A stretch of DNA of 64,000 nucleotides from Acinetobacter sp. ANC 4204. Its GTDB lineage: Bacteria > Pseudomonadota > Gammaproteobacteria > Pseudomonadales > Moraxellaceae. Location of the stretch: NCBI RefSeq assembly GCF_002135205.1, contig NZ_NEFZ01000001.1, positions 720,041-784,040 on the forward strand, read 5' to 3'. A model generated the notes under the pieces. The model saw only the letters and a list, made by a program, of their open reading frames with translations, did not search any database and was not told the DNA's origin. A program made the translations under genes and the position numbers. Positions 36,391 to 48,911 of the stretch are shown here, one piece after another (positions within the stretch are counted from its first letter, which is position 1; each line of letters begins with the position of its first letter).

Positions 36391-37512
36391 ATGGATTTTA
36401 ACGACTTACTCAATTATATGATTCAACAAAAAGCGTCAGATTTATTTATCACCGCTGATGTTGAACCTTCAATGAAAATTAACGGTCAAATTGTGCCTGT
36501 AGCTAAAGGCAAACTGACAGGTGATGTCGCAGGACAACTGCTGAACTCCATCATGAGCGAGAAGCAGCGTAAAGAATTTGCGGATACACGTGAGTGTAAC
36601 TTCGCGATTATGAATCGTGATAAAACTGCGCGTTTTCGTGTCAGTGCCTTTCAACAACGTGATATGCCTGGTATGGTTTTGCGTCGAATTGAGACCAAGA
36701 TTCCAACCATGGACGAGTTAAAACTTCCACCTGTACTCAAAGAACTAGCGATGACCAAACGTGGCATCATCATCTTTGTGGGTGCAACAGGTACAGGTAA
36801 ATCAACCTCGTTGGCTTCAATTATTGGGTATCGTAACCAGAATTCGAAAGGTCATATCATTACCATTGAAGACCCGATTGAATTTATTCATGAACATGCA
36901 GGCTGTATCATTACCCAGCGTGAAGTCGGCATTGATACGGACTCTTTTGAAATCGCGCTGAAAAACACCTTGCGTCAGGCACCTGATGTGATCCTGATTG
37001 GTGAGATTCGTTCCCGTGAAACCATGGATTATGCAATTGCCTTCGCGGAAACAGGTCACTTGGTATTTGCAACACTGCACGCCAACAACGCCAACCAAGC
37101 CATCGACCGTATTATTCACTTCTTTGAAGCAGACCGTCATAGCCAATTGTTTATGGACTTATCTTTAAATCTTAAAGCGATGGTTGCTCAGCAGTTGATT
37201 CCAACACCTGACGGTAATTCACGTCGTGCTGCCATTGAAATTTTGATTAACTCACCGTTAATTTCCGATTTGATCCGTAAAGGCGAAATCCACGAAATTA
37301 AAGATTTGATGAAGCGTTCTCGTGAACTTGGTATGCAAACCTTTGACCAAGCCTTGTTTGATTTGTACAAAGCCAAGCAGATTACCTATAAAGATGCGCT
37401 GAAACACGCTGACTCACCAAACGACTTACGTTTACAAATCAAATTATCAGAAGAAGGCGGCGATCGTCTATTGCATGCCAGTGCAAATATCACGTTTGAT
37501 GGACAAGCTTAA
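36391..37512 (+). CDS. pilU: PilT paralogue PilU
   Basis: 373 residues, PilT-like hexameric ATPase: Walker A VGATGTGKSTSLASIIGYRN, DPIEFIHEHAGC, Walker B APDVILIGEIRSRETM and His box ETGHLVFATLHANNANQ. It helps PilT retract pili under load. Longer C-terminus than PilT (~25 extra residues), as usual. Ends at a strong hairpin shared with the convergent fur gene. Confidence 0.96.
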   Translation: MDFNDLLNYMIQQKASDLFITADVEPSMKINGQIVPVAKGKLTGDVAGQLLNSIMSEKQRKEFADTRECNFAIMNRDKTARFRVSAFQQRDMPGMVLRRIETKIPTMDELKLPPVLKELAMTKRGIIIFVGATGTGKSTSLASIIGYRNQNSKGHIITIEDPIEFIHEHAGCIITQREVGIDTDSFEIALKNTLRQAPDVILIGEIRSRETMDYAIAFAETGHLVFATLHANNANQAIDRIIHFFEADRHSQLFMDLSLNLKAMVAQQLIPTPDGNSRRAAIEILINSPLISDLIRKGEIHEIKDLMKRSRELGMQTFDQALFDLYKAKQITYKDALKHADSPNDLRLQIKLSEEGGDRLLHASANITFDGQA

Positions 37513-37534
37513 TTTTATTCCTTCAAACTAAAAA

Positions 37535-37554
37535 AAGGGCTTCTCATGAAGCCC
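37535..37554. terminator. Shared terminator between pilU and fur
   Basis: Stem AGGGCTTC / GAAGCCCT with A-run left and T-run right; works for both convergent genes. Confidence 0.85.
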
Positions 37555-37578
37555 TTTTTTATATCTTAGATGAACATC

Positions 37579-38016
37579 TTACTTTTTACGTAGCGCGTCT
37601 TGGCATTCAGTAGCATCACAATAACCGTACAGGTTCAACGAGTGTCCCGTTAAAGTAAAGCCATGTTTTTCAGCAACTTCATGCTGCTCGTGCTCAATCA
37701 CTTCATTCGTAAATTCAACCACTTTGTTGCAGTTTTGACACACAATATGATCATGATGATCATCTTGCATAATTTCAAAAACAGAGTGGTTATTTTCAAA
37801 GTGATGGCGCTGAATAATACCCGCTGCTTCAAATTGCGTTAACACGCGGTAAACAGTTGCTAAACCGACATCTTCACCTTGTTCAAGTAAAGTCTTATAA
37901 ATATCTTCCGCACTTAAATGGTGTTGTTTTGAATTTTCTAATAGTTCTAATATTTTAATTCGTGGAAGTGTAACTTTAAGTCCAGCTTTGCGTAGATCTT
38001 GATTTGAAATTGGCAT
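37579..38016 (-). CDS. fur: Ferric uptake regulator Fur
   Basis: 145 residues. DNA-binding winged helix (DLRKAGLKVTLPRIKILELL), then the metal-binding region HHDHIVCQNCNKVVEF with CxxC, and a C-terminal CDATEC-type pair. It represses iron-uptake genes when bound to iron. Divergent from bamE with 112 bp between, where a self-regulating Fur box could lie, but I cannot pick one with confidence. Confidence 0.96.
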   Translation of the reverse strand: MPISNQDLRKAGLKVTLPRIKILELLENSKQHHLSAEDIYKTLLEQGEDVGLATVYRVLTQFEAAGIIQRHHFENNHSVFEIMQDDHHDHIVCQNCNKVVEFTNEVIEHEQHEVAEKHGFTLTGHSLNLYGYCDATECQDALRKK

Positions 38017-38128
38017 GTAAAAAGGTCTCTCAACAAATTTAAAGTTAGAATATGCAACAAAGTGTAGATGCAGTATGATCTATCCGTGGCTCAATTGCAT
38101 CATAATTAATTTGGGATAGTGTAGCAAA

Positions 38129-38527
38129 ATGCAAAAAATCATGTTGACGTTATTCGTCACTTCACTGCTCGCAGGTTGTTCGACCTTGGGCGTTTATAAA
38201 GTTGATATTCCTCAAGGTACACCATTAACTCAAGCACAAGCGTCAAAAATACAAGTTGGCATGAGCCATCAACAAGTTCGCTTTTTACTTGGCAGCCCTA
38301 CGCTTTCAGATCCAATGAATCCACTACGTTGGGACTACATCTACAATTATACCCCAGGAACCTATGCTAAAAAAGCCAAGATTCCTGCTGCGCATGGGCA
38401 ACACCTGCAAATCTACTTTGACTCAAATGGTATTGTCCAAAAAATTGAAGGCTTAGAAAGCATCCCTGAATCTCAGCCAGGCTTACCAGCATCGAAAGAA
38501 GCGATTCTAAACGCGCCCCCACTATAA
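38129..38527 (+). CDS. bamE: BamE (SmpA/OmlA) outer membrane assembly lipoprotein
   Basis: 132 residues with lipobox LLAGC (Cys ~17). The BamE fold follows: ITQAQASKI-like helix, QVGMSHQQVRFLLGSPTLSD, then DYIYNYTPGTYAKKAK and LQIYFDSNGIVQKIEG. It belongs to the BAM complex that inserts outer-membrane barrels. Position next to fur is the common gammaproteobacterial layout. Confidence 0.96.
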   Translation: MQKIMLTLFVTSLLAGCSTLGVYKVDIPQGTPLTQAQASKIQVGMSHQQVRFLLGSPTLSDPMNPLRWDYIYNYTPGTYAKKAKIPAAHGQHLQIYFDSNGIVQKIEGLESIPESQPGLPASKEAILNAPPL

Positions 38528-38546
38528 AGCCTTATAATAAAAAAGA

Positions 38547-38566
38547 AACCCCTCAACTGAGGGGTT
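38547..38566. terminator. Terminator between bamE and rnfH
   Basis: AACCCCTCA / TGAGGGGTT hairpin with A-run left and T-run right, 20 nt after the bamE stop and before the convergent rnfH end. Confidence 0.85.
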
Positions 38567-38573
38567 TTTCATA

Positions 38574-38897
38574 TCACTTCGATTGTTTTAAGCGATTGCC
38601 TTTGGCAAAGCGCCCCACAGGGTTATTTTCTGCACGTATCCGACGAATATCTTTAGGATTAATGCTTAAAGCTCGATAAATTTCAACGCGATCCCCAGCT
38701 TGTAATATCTGCGCATGCTCTTTCAAACGAACACCAAAAATACCCAGTTGTAATGGCTCTGGTAATTCAACTTGAGAACAAATACCGCTCAATTGAATCG
38801 CATCCAATGCCGTCATCCCCTCAGCAAACGGAACCCGGAGATGAAACTGCTGGTTTGCTGTTGCATAAGCAACCCAGACGTAGTGAAGCTGGCTCAT
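38574..38897 (-). CDS. rnfH: RnfH family ubiquitin-like protein
   Basis: 107 residues from MSQLHYVWVAYATANQQFH. The ubiquitin/ThiS-like fold is shown by the basic and acidic sheet pattern and GIFGVRLKEHAQILQAGDRV, with EIYRALSINPKDIRRIRAEN typical of RnfH. Role unclear; it is related to the RatB antitoxin but no RatA is visible here. The ATG overlaps the stop of the upstream transporter gene by 1 nt (TAATG), so expression is coupled. Confidence 0.9.
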   Translation of the reverse strand: MSQLHYVWVAYATANQQFHLRVPFAEGMTALDAIQLSGICSQVELPEPLQLGIFGVRLKEHAQILQAGDRVEIYRALSINPKDIRRIRAENNPVGRFAKGNRLKQSK

Positions 38898-39979
38898 TAG
38901 ATCAATTTTCCAAGCACAGCCACGATAGCCAATACAATAGAAACGGGTAAGATCACACGCACCGCAATACGCCAAATATTATAAAAAGCTTCATTGCTAA
39001 AGTTCATTGACTTACGTAAATGGCTAATTTTCATAATCCAACCAGCAAAAATGGCATAAATCAAACAAATCACTAAGCCCCAAAGCATCAGTAAGATGTT
39101 AAAAATCGGACCAGTCGCTGGAATCAACCAAACCAATGTCGCAGCCAGAAGTATCAACCATTGAATGACCACATTCAGTTGACGCTGTGCCAACTGTTCA
39201 CGTGCCATCTGCAACAACACGGCCGCTGCTGCAACTGCAGTCAACGCAATGGCATACGCAGGTAATGCTGCTTGTACTGCAAAAAATGCAAAAGCAACCA
39301 CAGCTAAAATTTGTGCAATCCAAATAGGTAGAACCGTCTTGCTTGCAGCATCTTGCTGTTGAACCTGTAGTAGGCTATTTTGCCAGTACAGACCGAGTCC
39401 TAAACCACTTGCCACTAATGCCAATACCGTTGCACTGCCCCATTCTGAGAATTCAACAGGCGTCACTTGCCATTCAGCCGCACTTACTCCAGAGACATTG
39501 GCTACGACTAATGAAACGATTACACCAATAGCCGTTAAGGCTAAAATTAGCTTCCGTGGTGCAAAAGACAAAGCGATGGCAACCACAGCCAAACCACCAA
39601 AAATCACGGGTGATATACTATCTGGCAGTGCATATTGATTCAGGAGCTGTGCAGCATTAGAGAGCATGCCACCTGCCAAGAAAGGAATAAAGACAACCGC
39701 AAGCCAACCCACAAGACGCCAAGTTTGTGATGCATCTGCATCACGGGTTAAACTTGATAATGCGTTTAATGCCGTAGTTTTTGAACGCTTTGCTAAGGCA
39801 ATTTCTAAATAACACACAGGTAAAGCCAAGATCAGCATGGTAAATAACCAGAGCAACCAAAAGTCGAGCTGACGTTCAACCTGAATTCCCACCAAGGGTG
39901 CAAGTGTGGCAATGATAATAAATGATAAACAAAATGCCATCAGCGGCGATAACCATCGTGACATAGCATTGTCTTGCAT
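38897..39979 (-). CDS. NSS-like (sodium:neurotransmitter symporter family) membrane protein
   Basis: About 360 residues from MQDNAMSRWLSPLMAFCLSF, with ten or eleven hydrophobic helices. Start and end fit the sodium symporter family: a late segment LIYAIFAGWIMKISHLRKSM, then NEAFYNIWRIAVRVILPVSI, and an early PVCYLEIALAKRSKTTALNA like the NSS helix-2 region. Normal NSS proteins are ~450 residues, so this one is short and the usual helix-1 signature is weak. Substrate unknown. It is coupled to rnfH. Confidence 0.7.
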   Translation of the reverse strand: MQDNAMSRWLSPLMAFCLSFIIIATLAPLVGIQVERQLDFWLLWLFTMLILALPVCYLEIALAKRSKTTALNALSSLTRDADASQTWRLVGWLAVVFIPFLAGGMLSNAAQLLNQYALPDSISPVIFGGLAVVAIALSFAPRKLILALTAIGVIVSLVVANVSGVSAAEWQVTPVEFSEWGSATVLALVASGLGLGLYWQNSLLQVQQQDAASKTVLPIWIAQILAVVAFAFFAVQAALPAYAIALTAVAAAAVLLQMAREQLAQRQLNVVIQWLILLAATLVWLIPATGPIFNILLMLWGLVICLIYAIFAGWIMKISHLRKSMNFSNEAFYNIWRIAVRVILPVSIVLAIVAVLGKLI

Positions 39980-40121
39980 GATGCGTTCCTTCAATAAGTC
40001 TTGCGCTATTTTGCCTTGCTCTCTTATGAAAATCAAAAACAAAAAGCAAACCACCAAAACTGATGATTTGCTGCGCTAAATATAATTAAAATTTATTGTT
40101 TTTATCCCTTGTTATGCTCAC

Positions 40122-40571
40122 TTATGAAAAGAAGCGAGCAAACCAGTTTTTCCCTTTTTTCTTTTCTTTTTCTTTGATGATCCCCATCATGTTTTCTTTC
40201 ACTGCCCCGACATAGTCAGCATCATCGTGTTGAATATGATTAATCAGCCATTTCGACAATACTTCATGCAACTCAGCTTCAATCGACTGTCCTAACTCAA
40301 AACGGTCACGATAAGATTCAATTTTTTTAATAAATAAATCATGCACACGCTTATGTGGTACACGGTATTTATAACCCGCCTCTTCTTGAAGAGATTCTTC
40401 AAAAGTAAAATGAGATTGTGTGTAATCAATAATATTTTCTAGAATTTGCTTTACACGTGCACGATCAGTATCAACATCAATTGCTTCAATTTCATTAATG
40501 TAATCTAAAATACGACGGTGCTGATCGTCAATCACATCGATACCAGTATTATATTCTGGAACCCACTTCAT
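40122..40571 (-). CDS. Bacteriohemerythrin
   Basis: 149 residues from MKWVPEYNTGIDVIDDQHRR; a longer frame starts at 40586. Four-helix bundle with the diiron ligands in DDQHRRILDYIN, YTQSHFTFEESLQEEAGY (H...E), HKRVHDLFIKKIE and NHIQHDDADYVG. It binds oxygen reversibly and may store or sense it. Basic tail KEKEKKKGKNWFARFF. Confidence 0.93.
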   Translation of the reverse strand: MKWVPEYNTGIDVIDDQHRRILDYINEIEAIDVDTDRARVKQILENIIDYTQSHFTFEESLQEEAGYKYRVPHKRVHDLFIKKIESYRDRFELGQSIEAELHEVLSKWLINHIQHDDADYVGAVKENMMGIIKEKEKKKGKNWFARFFS

Positions 40572-40850
40572 TATCATTCCGACCACCCAATAAAAATTAA
40601 TAGATTAATTACATGAATTAATCATATCGGTTAGTGATGAAAATAAAAGTGAATCAATTTAGTAGGGTTTCTGATATTAGCATCATATTCAACATAAGTG
40701 ATTATTTTATATGAAAATATTAATTTAAACCCGAGCAAAAGAATAAGTTATTTTTTAACCAATTTATTATTTTTAATACACAAAAAATAATAAAAACATG
40801 CTTAACATTATTATCAGCATGCTTTTATATTTTATCTATTTTGGAATAAT

Positions 40851-41699
40851 TTAATATTGATCTGCTTTGGTCACTCTTTTTAATGATGGGTCTTTAGCTT
40901 CCCGGACTAAGCGTTCTACATGCGTCATTTCATGCCGTATCGCTTTGCCATATTGAAATAAAATCATTTCCCCTGGTGCAAAGGCCGTCCATGCTTCATT
41001 TTGAGTTAAAGGCTCTGTAGTAATCACAGCGACTCGATCCTCTGCAGTAGTGACTTGACTAAAATCCACTTCAACATCAAGGTCAATCAGCTGCGCAGGT
41101 TTAAATGGGTACTCTCGCACCAACCAATGCAGTTTGGTAATAGCGTAACTAAAAAGTGCCTGCCCATTAGACAAACAAAAATTGAACGTACCATGTTCCG
41201 CAATCCGTGGAGAAATATCGGTTAATAAATCAAAAACTTGATCTAAACTTGGCTCAACATAACCAAATTTGTTCACTAACTGATCTAGCAAATAACAAAA
41301 TGCACGTTCACTGTCAGTATTCCCCACAGGGGTAAAACGTCCTGACAGTACAGGATCAAAGTCATGCAAATCGCCATTATGCGCAAAAATCCACTGTCGC
41401 CCCCATAGCTCACGGCTAAATGGATGTGAGTTTTCTAAGTTAATTTTTCCCTGCGTCGCTTTGCGGATATGGGCAATCACATTGCGTGATTTGATCGGAT
41501 AGTTCCGAATTAATTCAGCAATCGGTGACTCAACTGCAGATTGATTATCAACAAACAAACGACAGGCTTTATTCTCAAAAAAAGCAATTCCAAAACCATC
41601 ACAATGATCTGAGGTAATCCCCGCCCGCTGCGAAAAGCCTCGAAATGAAAAGGTAATATCAGTCGGTGTTGCACAATTCATTCCGAGCAGTTGGCACAT
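40851..41699 (-). CDS. Class II glutamine amidotransferase (YafJ-like)
   Basis: 282 residues. N-terminal nucleophile Cys in MCQLLGMNC and the Ntn fold: RGFSQRAGITSDHCDGFGIA, NVIAHIRKATQGKINLENSH, IFAHNGDLHDFDP and GNTDSERAFCYLLD. It releases ammonia from glutamine; the partner synthase domain is absent, as in E. coli YafJ. Physiological role uncertain. It stands alone in the operon sense. Confidence 0.9.
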   Translation of the reverse strand: MCQLLGMNCATPTDITFSFRGFSQRAGITSDHCDGFGIAFFENKACRLFVDNQSAVESPIAELIRNYPIKSRNVIAHIRKATQGKINLENSHPFSRELWGRQWIFAHNGDLHDFDPVLSGRFTPVGNTDSERAFCYLLDQLVNKFGYVEPSLDQVFDLLTDISPRIAEHGTFNFCLSNGQALFSYAITKLHWLVREYPFKPAQLIDLDVEVDFSQVTTAEDRVAVITTEPLTQNEAWTAFAPGEMILFQYGKAIRHEMTHVERLVREAKDPSLKRVTKADQY

Positions 41700-41840
41700 A
41701 ATCTTGATCTTATTTCAAACATATTTATTTATGATGGTTTTATTGTGCATGAGTCCTGACTGGCTTGCAATTCACAATGCTTCATAACCCGAACACATTC
41801 GGGCATAAAACCATTTTTATAAAACGTATAGGCTTAAAAA

Positions 41841-41858
41841 AAGCCTCCGAGGAGGCTT
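41841..41858 (-). terminator. argB terminator
   Basis: AAGCCTCC / GGAGGCTT hairpin; T-run follows on the reverse strand, just beyond the argB stop at 41868. Confidence 0.85.
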
Positions 41859-41867
41859 TCAAAATAC

Positions 41868-44205
<2,338 letters not shown>

Positions 44206-44357
44206 AGTTCTAACTTCTAATCTGTTCATTTCGAGCAGCTCATTTTCAACTGCCCTTGTTTTTATGGCTTTGTGCTTTTTTTAATTTTACTCAGGATTCA
44301 AAAACGAGGTGTAACTTTTTATGAACTAAAAATGAGCACTCAGCATAGAAACAATAA

Positions 44358-44384
44358 AAGCCCCTCAGATGAGAGGCTTTTTTA
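44358..44384 (-). terminator. dut terminator
   Basis: AAAGCCCCTCA / GAGAGGCTTTT hairpin ahead of a T-tract on the + strand and a matching A/T tract on the reverse strand; sits just past the dut stop (44401). Confidence 0.6.
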
Positions 44385-44400
44385 CATTTTCACGGACCGT

Positions 44401-44853
44401 TTAGTTTTGACCTGTATGTCCAAAACCACCTGCACCGCGTTCTGTCGCTTCAAATTCTTCTACAATATCAAACTGTGCCTGCATCACAGGTACAAGTACA
44501 TACTGTGCAAGTCGCTCGCCTGGTTCTAAACTGAATGCCGTTTGACTACGGTTCCAAACTGAAACCATCAATTCACCTTGGTAGTCCGAATCAATTAAAC
44601 CCACCAAGTTACCTAAAACAATACCGTGTTTATGACCTAAACCTGAACGCGGTAAAATTAAACCTGCAAAATGTGGATCTTCAATATAAATAGATAAACC
44701 CGTTTTGACCAAAACTGTTTGTCCCGGTTCAATGACGGTCGCAACATCGACACATGCACGAAGGTCTAAACCTGCTGAACCCGTTGTCGCATAAGTTGGC
44801 ATTGGCCATTCATTGCCTAAACGTGAATCCAACACTTTAACCTGAACTTTCAT
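44401..44853 (-). CDS. dut: dUTP diphosphatase
   Basis: 150 residues. All five trimer-type dUTPase motifs are visible: [58 protein letters not shown] and the C-terminal [13 protein letters not shown]. It hydrolyses dUTP to dUMP and PPi. GAGGAAGAA ribosome-binding site. Confidence 0.97.
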   Translation of the reverse strand: MKVQVKVLDSRLGNEWPMPTYATTGSAGLDLRACVDVATVIEPGQTVLVKTGLSIYIEDPHFAGLILPRSGLGHKHGIVLGNLVGLIDSDYQGELMVSVWNRSQTAFSLEPGERLAQYVLVPVMQAQFDIVEEFEATERGAGGFGHTGQN

Positions 44854-44894
44854 TCTATTCTTCCTCGTACAATAAATTTCAAAAACAAAAAAAA

Positions 44895-46934
44895 TTAGCG
44901 TTTAATCAACGCACGTAAATTGTCTAAATAGTGCTGCGCTTGTAATTTCGGATCGACATTGCCCGCCAGTTTCTTTTTCCGCCCTAGCCATTCCAACTCA
45001 TCTTGCGGCAACTCATCCAAGAAACGACTTGGTGTCATTTGCTTCATCTGCCCGCCCGCTTTGCGTTGTTCTGCCAGCGTAATGGTTAAACCCTGACGCG
45101 CACGAGTAATACCCACGTACATCAGGCGACGCTCTTCCTCAACCGTATCTGCGGCAATCGAGTTTTTATGCGGCAGCAATTCTTCCTCAAGACCAATCAG
45201 ATAGACATATGGAAACTCAAGACCTTTGGATGCATGTAACGTCAACAAGTTTACTTTGTCGGTGTCTTCTTCTTCTTGTTGCTGCTCTAACATATCCAGC
45301 AACACCATTTTACGAATCACACTTTCAATGTTTTTCTCATCAACATCTTCAGCACGGTTAATCAAACTTTGAATACTGCTATACAGTACTTCAATATTAT
45401 CTAGCTTGGTTTTTTCCTGTGCAGGCGTCGCCGCAGACTCTTTGACATAGTCGATATAACCCGCTTCAACCATCATCTTGCGGATAATCGGCACTGGTTC
45501 ATCATCCTCAAGCAACTCACGAGTAAAGGTGGTAATGAAGTCTGCAAACTCCGCCAACTGCGTGGTGGCTTTTTTAGGAATCACCATGGTGAGACGCTGA
45601 TCACCCGCTGCTGAAAGCAAAGACAAATGATTTTCTTGAGCAAATAAACCCAGTTTTTCTAAAGTCACAGGGCCAATGGCGCGTTTAGGCGTATTGATGA
45701 TCCGTAAAAATGCACTGTCATCTTCTGGGTTAATAATGACACGCAAATAACTCATCACGTCTTTGATTTCAGCACGCGCAAAGAACGACTGACCGCCTGA
45801 TAACTTATATGGAATTTGCATCTGACGGAGCTGTGTTTCTAGTGCACGTGCTTGGAAATTACCGCGATACAAAATGGCATAATCTTTCCAATTTTTGCCA
45901 TTCATCAGTTTATGCGTAATCAAGTCTTTCACCACGCGCTCTGACTCATCGTCATCATTGCGACACGTAATCACGCGAATGACTTCACCATGGCCTTTAT
46001 CTGACCACAGTTTTTTATCAAAAATATGTGGATTATTACCAATCACGGTATTGGCCGCTTTTAAAATGCGACTGGTCGAACGATAGTTCTGCTCCAGTTT
46101 AATCACTTTTAAATTGTGAAAGTCTTCTTTGAGCAAAGCCATGTTTTCAGGCTTAGCCCCACGCCATGCATAGATGGATTGGTCATCATCGCCCACTGCG
46201 GTGAACTGCCCCATCACCCCCACCAGTAATTTCACCAAAATATACTGTGCAGTGTTGGTATCTTGATATTCATCGACCAATAAATAGCGAATGCGATTTT
46301 GCCAGCGTTCACGAACTTCTGCATTTTCCTGTAAAAGACGCGTCGGCATCACAATCAAGTCATCAAAATCGACCGCATTATAAGCACGTAAATTACGTTC
46401 ATACAGTTGATACAAATGCGCAAACTGAACATCTTCAGCAGTTTCACAAGTGGTGTGTGCTTGCTCAGGTGGAATCAGATCGTTTTTCCAATCTGAAATC
46501 ATCTTCATGGCTTTCGCAATCAGCTCTTTACTTTCCGCACCAGATAAATTGTCACGGTGCATCAAGTCCATCAAAATACGCTTACAGTCGTCTGCATCTA
46601 AAATAGAAAAATTATTTTTTAATGGTGTGTGTTTTAACTCTAAACGCAACATGTTTAGACCGAAGGTATGGAAAGTCGAAACTGAAAGGCCTTTTGCCTC
46701 TTCGCGTGAAAGTAATTTAGTGACACGTTCTTTCATTTCGCGTGCTGCTTTATTGGTAAACGTCATCGCTGTGATGCGATACGCTGGAATACCGCAATGT
46801 TTCACCAAGTAAGCAACCTTACGGGTAATCACCGAAGTTTTACCTGAACCAGCCCCTGCAAGTACTAACAAGGGTCCTTGAGTATATTTCATGGCTTCAA
46901 GTTGCTTGTCGTTTAACTGACTTGCCAGTGACAT
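44895..46934 (-). CDS. rep: ATP-dependent DNA helicase Rep (UvrD family)
   Basis: 679 residues. Motifs: Ia/[58 protein letters not shown] later ([35 protein letters not shown]). A 3'-5' helicase that helps replication forks pass obstacles. AGAGGA ribosome-binding site. Confidence 0.95.
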   Translation of the reverse strand: MSLASQLNDKQLEAMKYTQGPLLVLAGAGSGKTSVITRKVAYLVKHCGIPAYRITAMTFTNKAAREMKERVTKLLSREEAKGLSVSTFHTFGLNMLRLELKHTPLKNNFSILDADDCKRILMDLMHRDNLSGAESKELIAKAMKMISDWKNDLIPPEQAHTTCETAEDVQFAHLYQLYERNLRAYNAVDFDDLIVMPTRLLQENAEVRERWQNRIRYLLVDEYQDTNTAQYILVKLLVGVMGQFTAVGDDDQSIYAWRGAKPENMALLKEDFHNLKVIKLEQNYRSTSRILKAANTVIGNNPHIFDKKLWSDKGHGEVIRVITCRNDDDESERVVKDLITHKLMNGKNWKDYAILYRGNFQARALETQLRQMQIPYKLSGGQSFFARAEIKDVMSYLRVIINPEDDSAFLRIINTPKRAIGPVTLEKLGLFAQENHLSLLSAAGDQRLTMVIPKKATTQLAEFADFITTFTRELLEDDEPVPIIRKMMVEAGYIDYVKESAATPAQEKTKLDNIEVLYSSIQSLINRAEDVDEKNIESVIRKMVLLDMLEQQQEEEDTDKVNLLTLHASKGLEFPYVYLIGLEEELLPHKNSIAADTVEEERRLMYVGITRARQGLTITLAEQRKAGGQMKQMTPSRFLDELPQDELEWLGRKKKLAGNVDPKLQAQHYLDNLRALIKR

Positions 46935-47023
46935 AGTCTTTCCTCTATTTCATTCCGAGCTCGATTATAGTCATCTCCACTCAAGATGCATAATGCAAAT
47001 TCACATTTTAATCGTCATAAAAA

Positions 47024-47042
47024 AACCACCCGAAGGTGGTTT
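47024..47042 (-). terminator. Terminator of the OmpA-like lipoprotein gene
   Basis: AACCACC / GGTGGTT hairpin, with T-run on the reverse strand, between the stop at 47061 and rep. Confidence 0.8.
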
Positions 47043-47060
47043 TTCAGTCTTCAATAAAAA

Positions 47061-47711
47061 TTATTGAATTGCGTAGATGCTGATTTCTACACGACGGTTT
47101 TGCTCACGGCCTTCAGCAGTTGCGTTAGACGCGATTGGGTTTGCTGAACCTTGACCTTGCGCATTAATACGTGTTGTAGAAACACCTTGAGATGCCAAGT
47201 AGCTTGCTACAGATTGCGCACGCGCTTGAGACAGCGGAATGTTGATTGAGTCATTACCTGTACTGTCGGTATAACCTGTTACAAGAATACCGCTCTTGTT
47301 ATCTTCAGTTAAAGTTTGCGCAACTTTGTTCAACGTTGAATAGAAGTTTGGCTTGATGTTCGATTTGTTGGTATCAAACGTAATGTTACCTGGCATGATT
47401 AAACCTACAGAGCCATCTGGATTACGGTTAACTTCTACACCAGTACCCGCCATTTGTTGACGAAGTTTTTTCTCTTTATTGTCAAGGTAAACGCCCGTTG
47501 CACCACCTAATACAGCACCAATCGCTGCAGCACGGTTGTTTTGACGGCTACTATTCGCATTACCTTTAGAAATACCATAACCCGCAGCAGCACCAATTAA
47601 AGTACCTAAAGCAGCTTTATCGTATTCTACACCACCAATGTTATTGCCAGTGCTTTGACAACCTGTAAGAACCATTGCCCCAACGACTGCGGAAATTGCT
47701 AGTGCACGCAT
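47061..47711 (-). CDS. OmpA-family lipoprotein with glycine zipper (YiaD-like)
   Basis: 216 residues from MRALAISAVVGAMVLTGCQS; lipobox LTGC. Glycine-zipper region (LGTLIGAAAGYGISKGNANS, then AAIGAVLGGATGVYLDNKEK) and a C-terminal OmpA peptidoglycan-binding domain (NITFDTNKSNIKPNFYSTLN, then VTGYTDSTGNDSINIPLSQA, GREQNRRVEISIYA). The frame extends upstream to 47780 but the lipoprotein start is the real one. It anchors the outer membrane to the cell wall. Confidence 0.92.
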   Translation of the reverse strand: MRALAISAVVGAMVLTGCQSTGNNIGGVEYDKAALGTLIGAAAGYGISKGNANSSRQNNRAAAIGAVLGGATGVYLDNKEKKLRQQMAGTGVEVNRNPDGSVGLIMPGNITFDTNKSNIKPNFYSTLNKVAQTLTEDNKSGILVTGYTDSTGNDSINIPLSQARAQSVASYLASQGVSTTRINAQGQGSANPIASNATAEGREQNRRVEISIYAIQ

Positions 47712-47968
47712 CGCATGCCTCCTTCTTTGTGTGTTTTGTTTATAGAACAAATATTGTCGTAAAACGATAAAATAGACCATTGATTTTTTGTTAATAATAA
47801 AGCCTTTATTTACAATATGTAATAAAAAATTTCCTTTTCAAGGCTTTCTTCGTCACATTTCCTACACAGTTAATGTTTGGTGCTTTTCTATTTGATCATC
47901 CCGTACTATATTGACCTTTAGAAAATAGAACGAGTTGTAAAACACATTAGATTTCAGGGTTTATTTTT

Positions 47969-48901
47969 ATGTCATCGCCAAACCAAAAACAACCTTTATT
48001 AAAAAAAATCACACGTGGTTTAACTGTTGGTTCAGTCATTACAGGAAGTACTTTTTTTCACGGCCCACCCGTACTGGCACTTGGTCTCACAAAACTGTTT
48101 AAACAATCAAAAAAAGTAGATGAAACCAATATTCAAATTACCAACAGCTGGCTAGGAGTGAACAATTATTTAATTGATCATATTTTACCTGATACCCAAT
48201 GGGATATTTCAGTCGATGAAGATCTTGAGCTAAGTATGCAAGGTCGTTATCTCATGACCTGTAACCACCAAAGTTGGGTCGATACCACAGTCAATCAGTA
48301 CTTCGGCTTAACCCGTATGCCCCTCACTCGCTTCTTTACCAAGTGGGAACTTATTTTTATTCCATTTGTCGGACAAGCCTTTAAAATTCTAGGTTTTCCA
48401 ATGATGAAAAGGCATAGTAAAGAACAAATTGCGAAAAATCCTGCATTAAAAACACGCGATATGATTGAAGCGCGCAAGTCTTGTGAACAATTACTGAGTC
48501 AACCATTTACCCTATTAAATTATTTGGAAGGTACACGCTTTACCCAAGAAAAACATGACCAGCAACAATCCCCTTATCAACATTTGCTCAAACCCAAAGC
48601 AGGCGGTTTAGCTTTGGCCTTAGGGATTTTGGGTAAGGAGATTGATGCGTTGGTAGACATGACCATTGTCTATCCCGATGGTGTGCCTGGCTATAGTGAA
48701 TTTTGGCTTGGCGAAGTCCCACGGATTGCAGTTAATTTGCGTAAAATTGACATCCCTGCGTGGGTACTTTCTGGAAATTATGAAGACGATGCACGCTTTC
48801 GTGAACAGTTTCAACAATGGGTTGACCAACTTTGGGCTGAAAAAGACCAATTGATTGAACAAATGAAAACCAAATATTCACCTTCCCACTCAACCCAGTA
48901 A
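47969..48901 (+). CDS. YihG-like lysophospholipid acyltransferase
   Basis: 310 residues. Acyltransferase motifs NHQSWVDTTVNQYFGLTRMP (HX4D), later NYLEGTRFTQEK (EGTR), with a hydrophobic N-terminal stretch. Resembles the PlsC family and E. coli YihG; it moves an acyl chain to lysophosphatidic acid or a related lipid. The next gene follows 10 nt later. Confidence 0.88.
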   Translation: MSSPNQKQPLLKKITRGLTVGSVITGSTFFHGPPVLALGLTKLFKQSKKVDETNIQITNSWLGVNNYLIDHILPDTQWDISVDEDLELSMQGRYLMTCNHQSWVDTTVNQYFGLTRMPLTRFFTKWELIFIPFVGQAFKILGFPMMKRHSKEQIAKNPALKTRDMIEARKSCEQLLSQPFTLLNYLEGTRFTQEKHDQQQSPYQHLLKPKAGGLALALGILGKEIDALVDMTIVYPDGVPGYSEFWLGEVPRIAVNLRKIDIPAWVLSGNYEDDARFREQFQQWVDQLWAEKDQLIEQMKTKYSPSHSTQ

Positions 48902-48911
48902 GGGTCTATGC

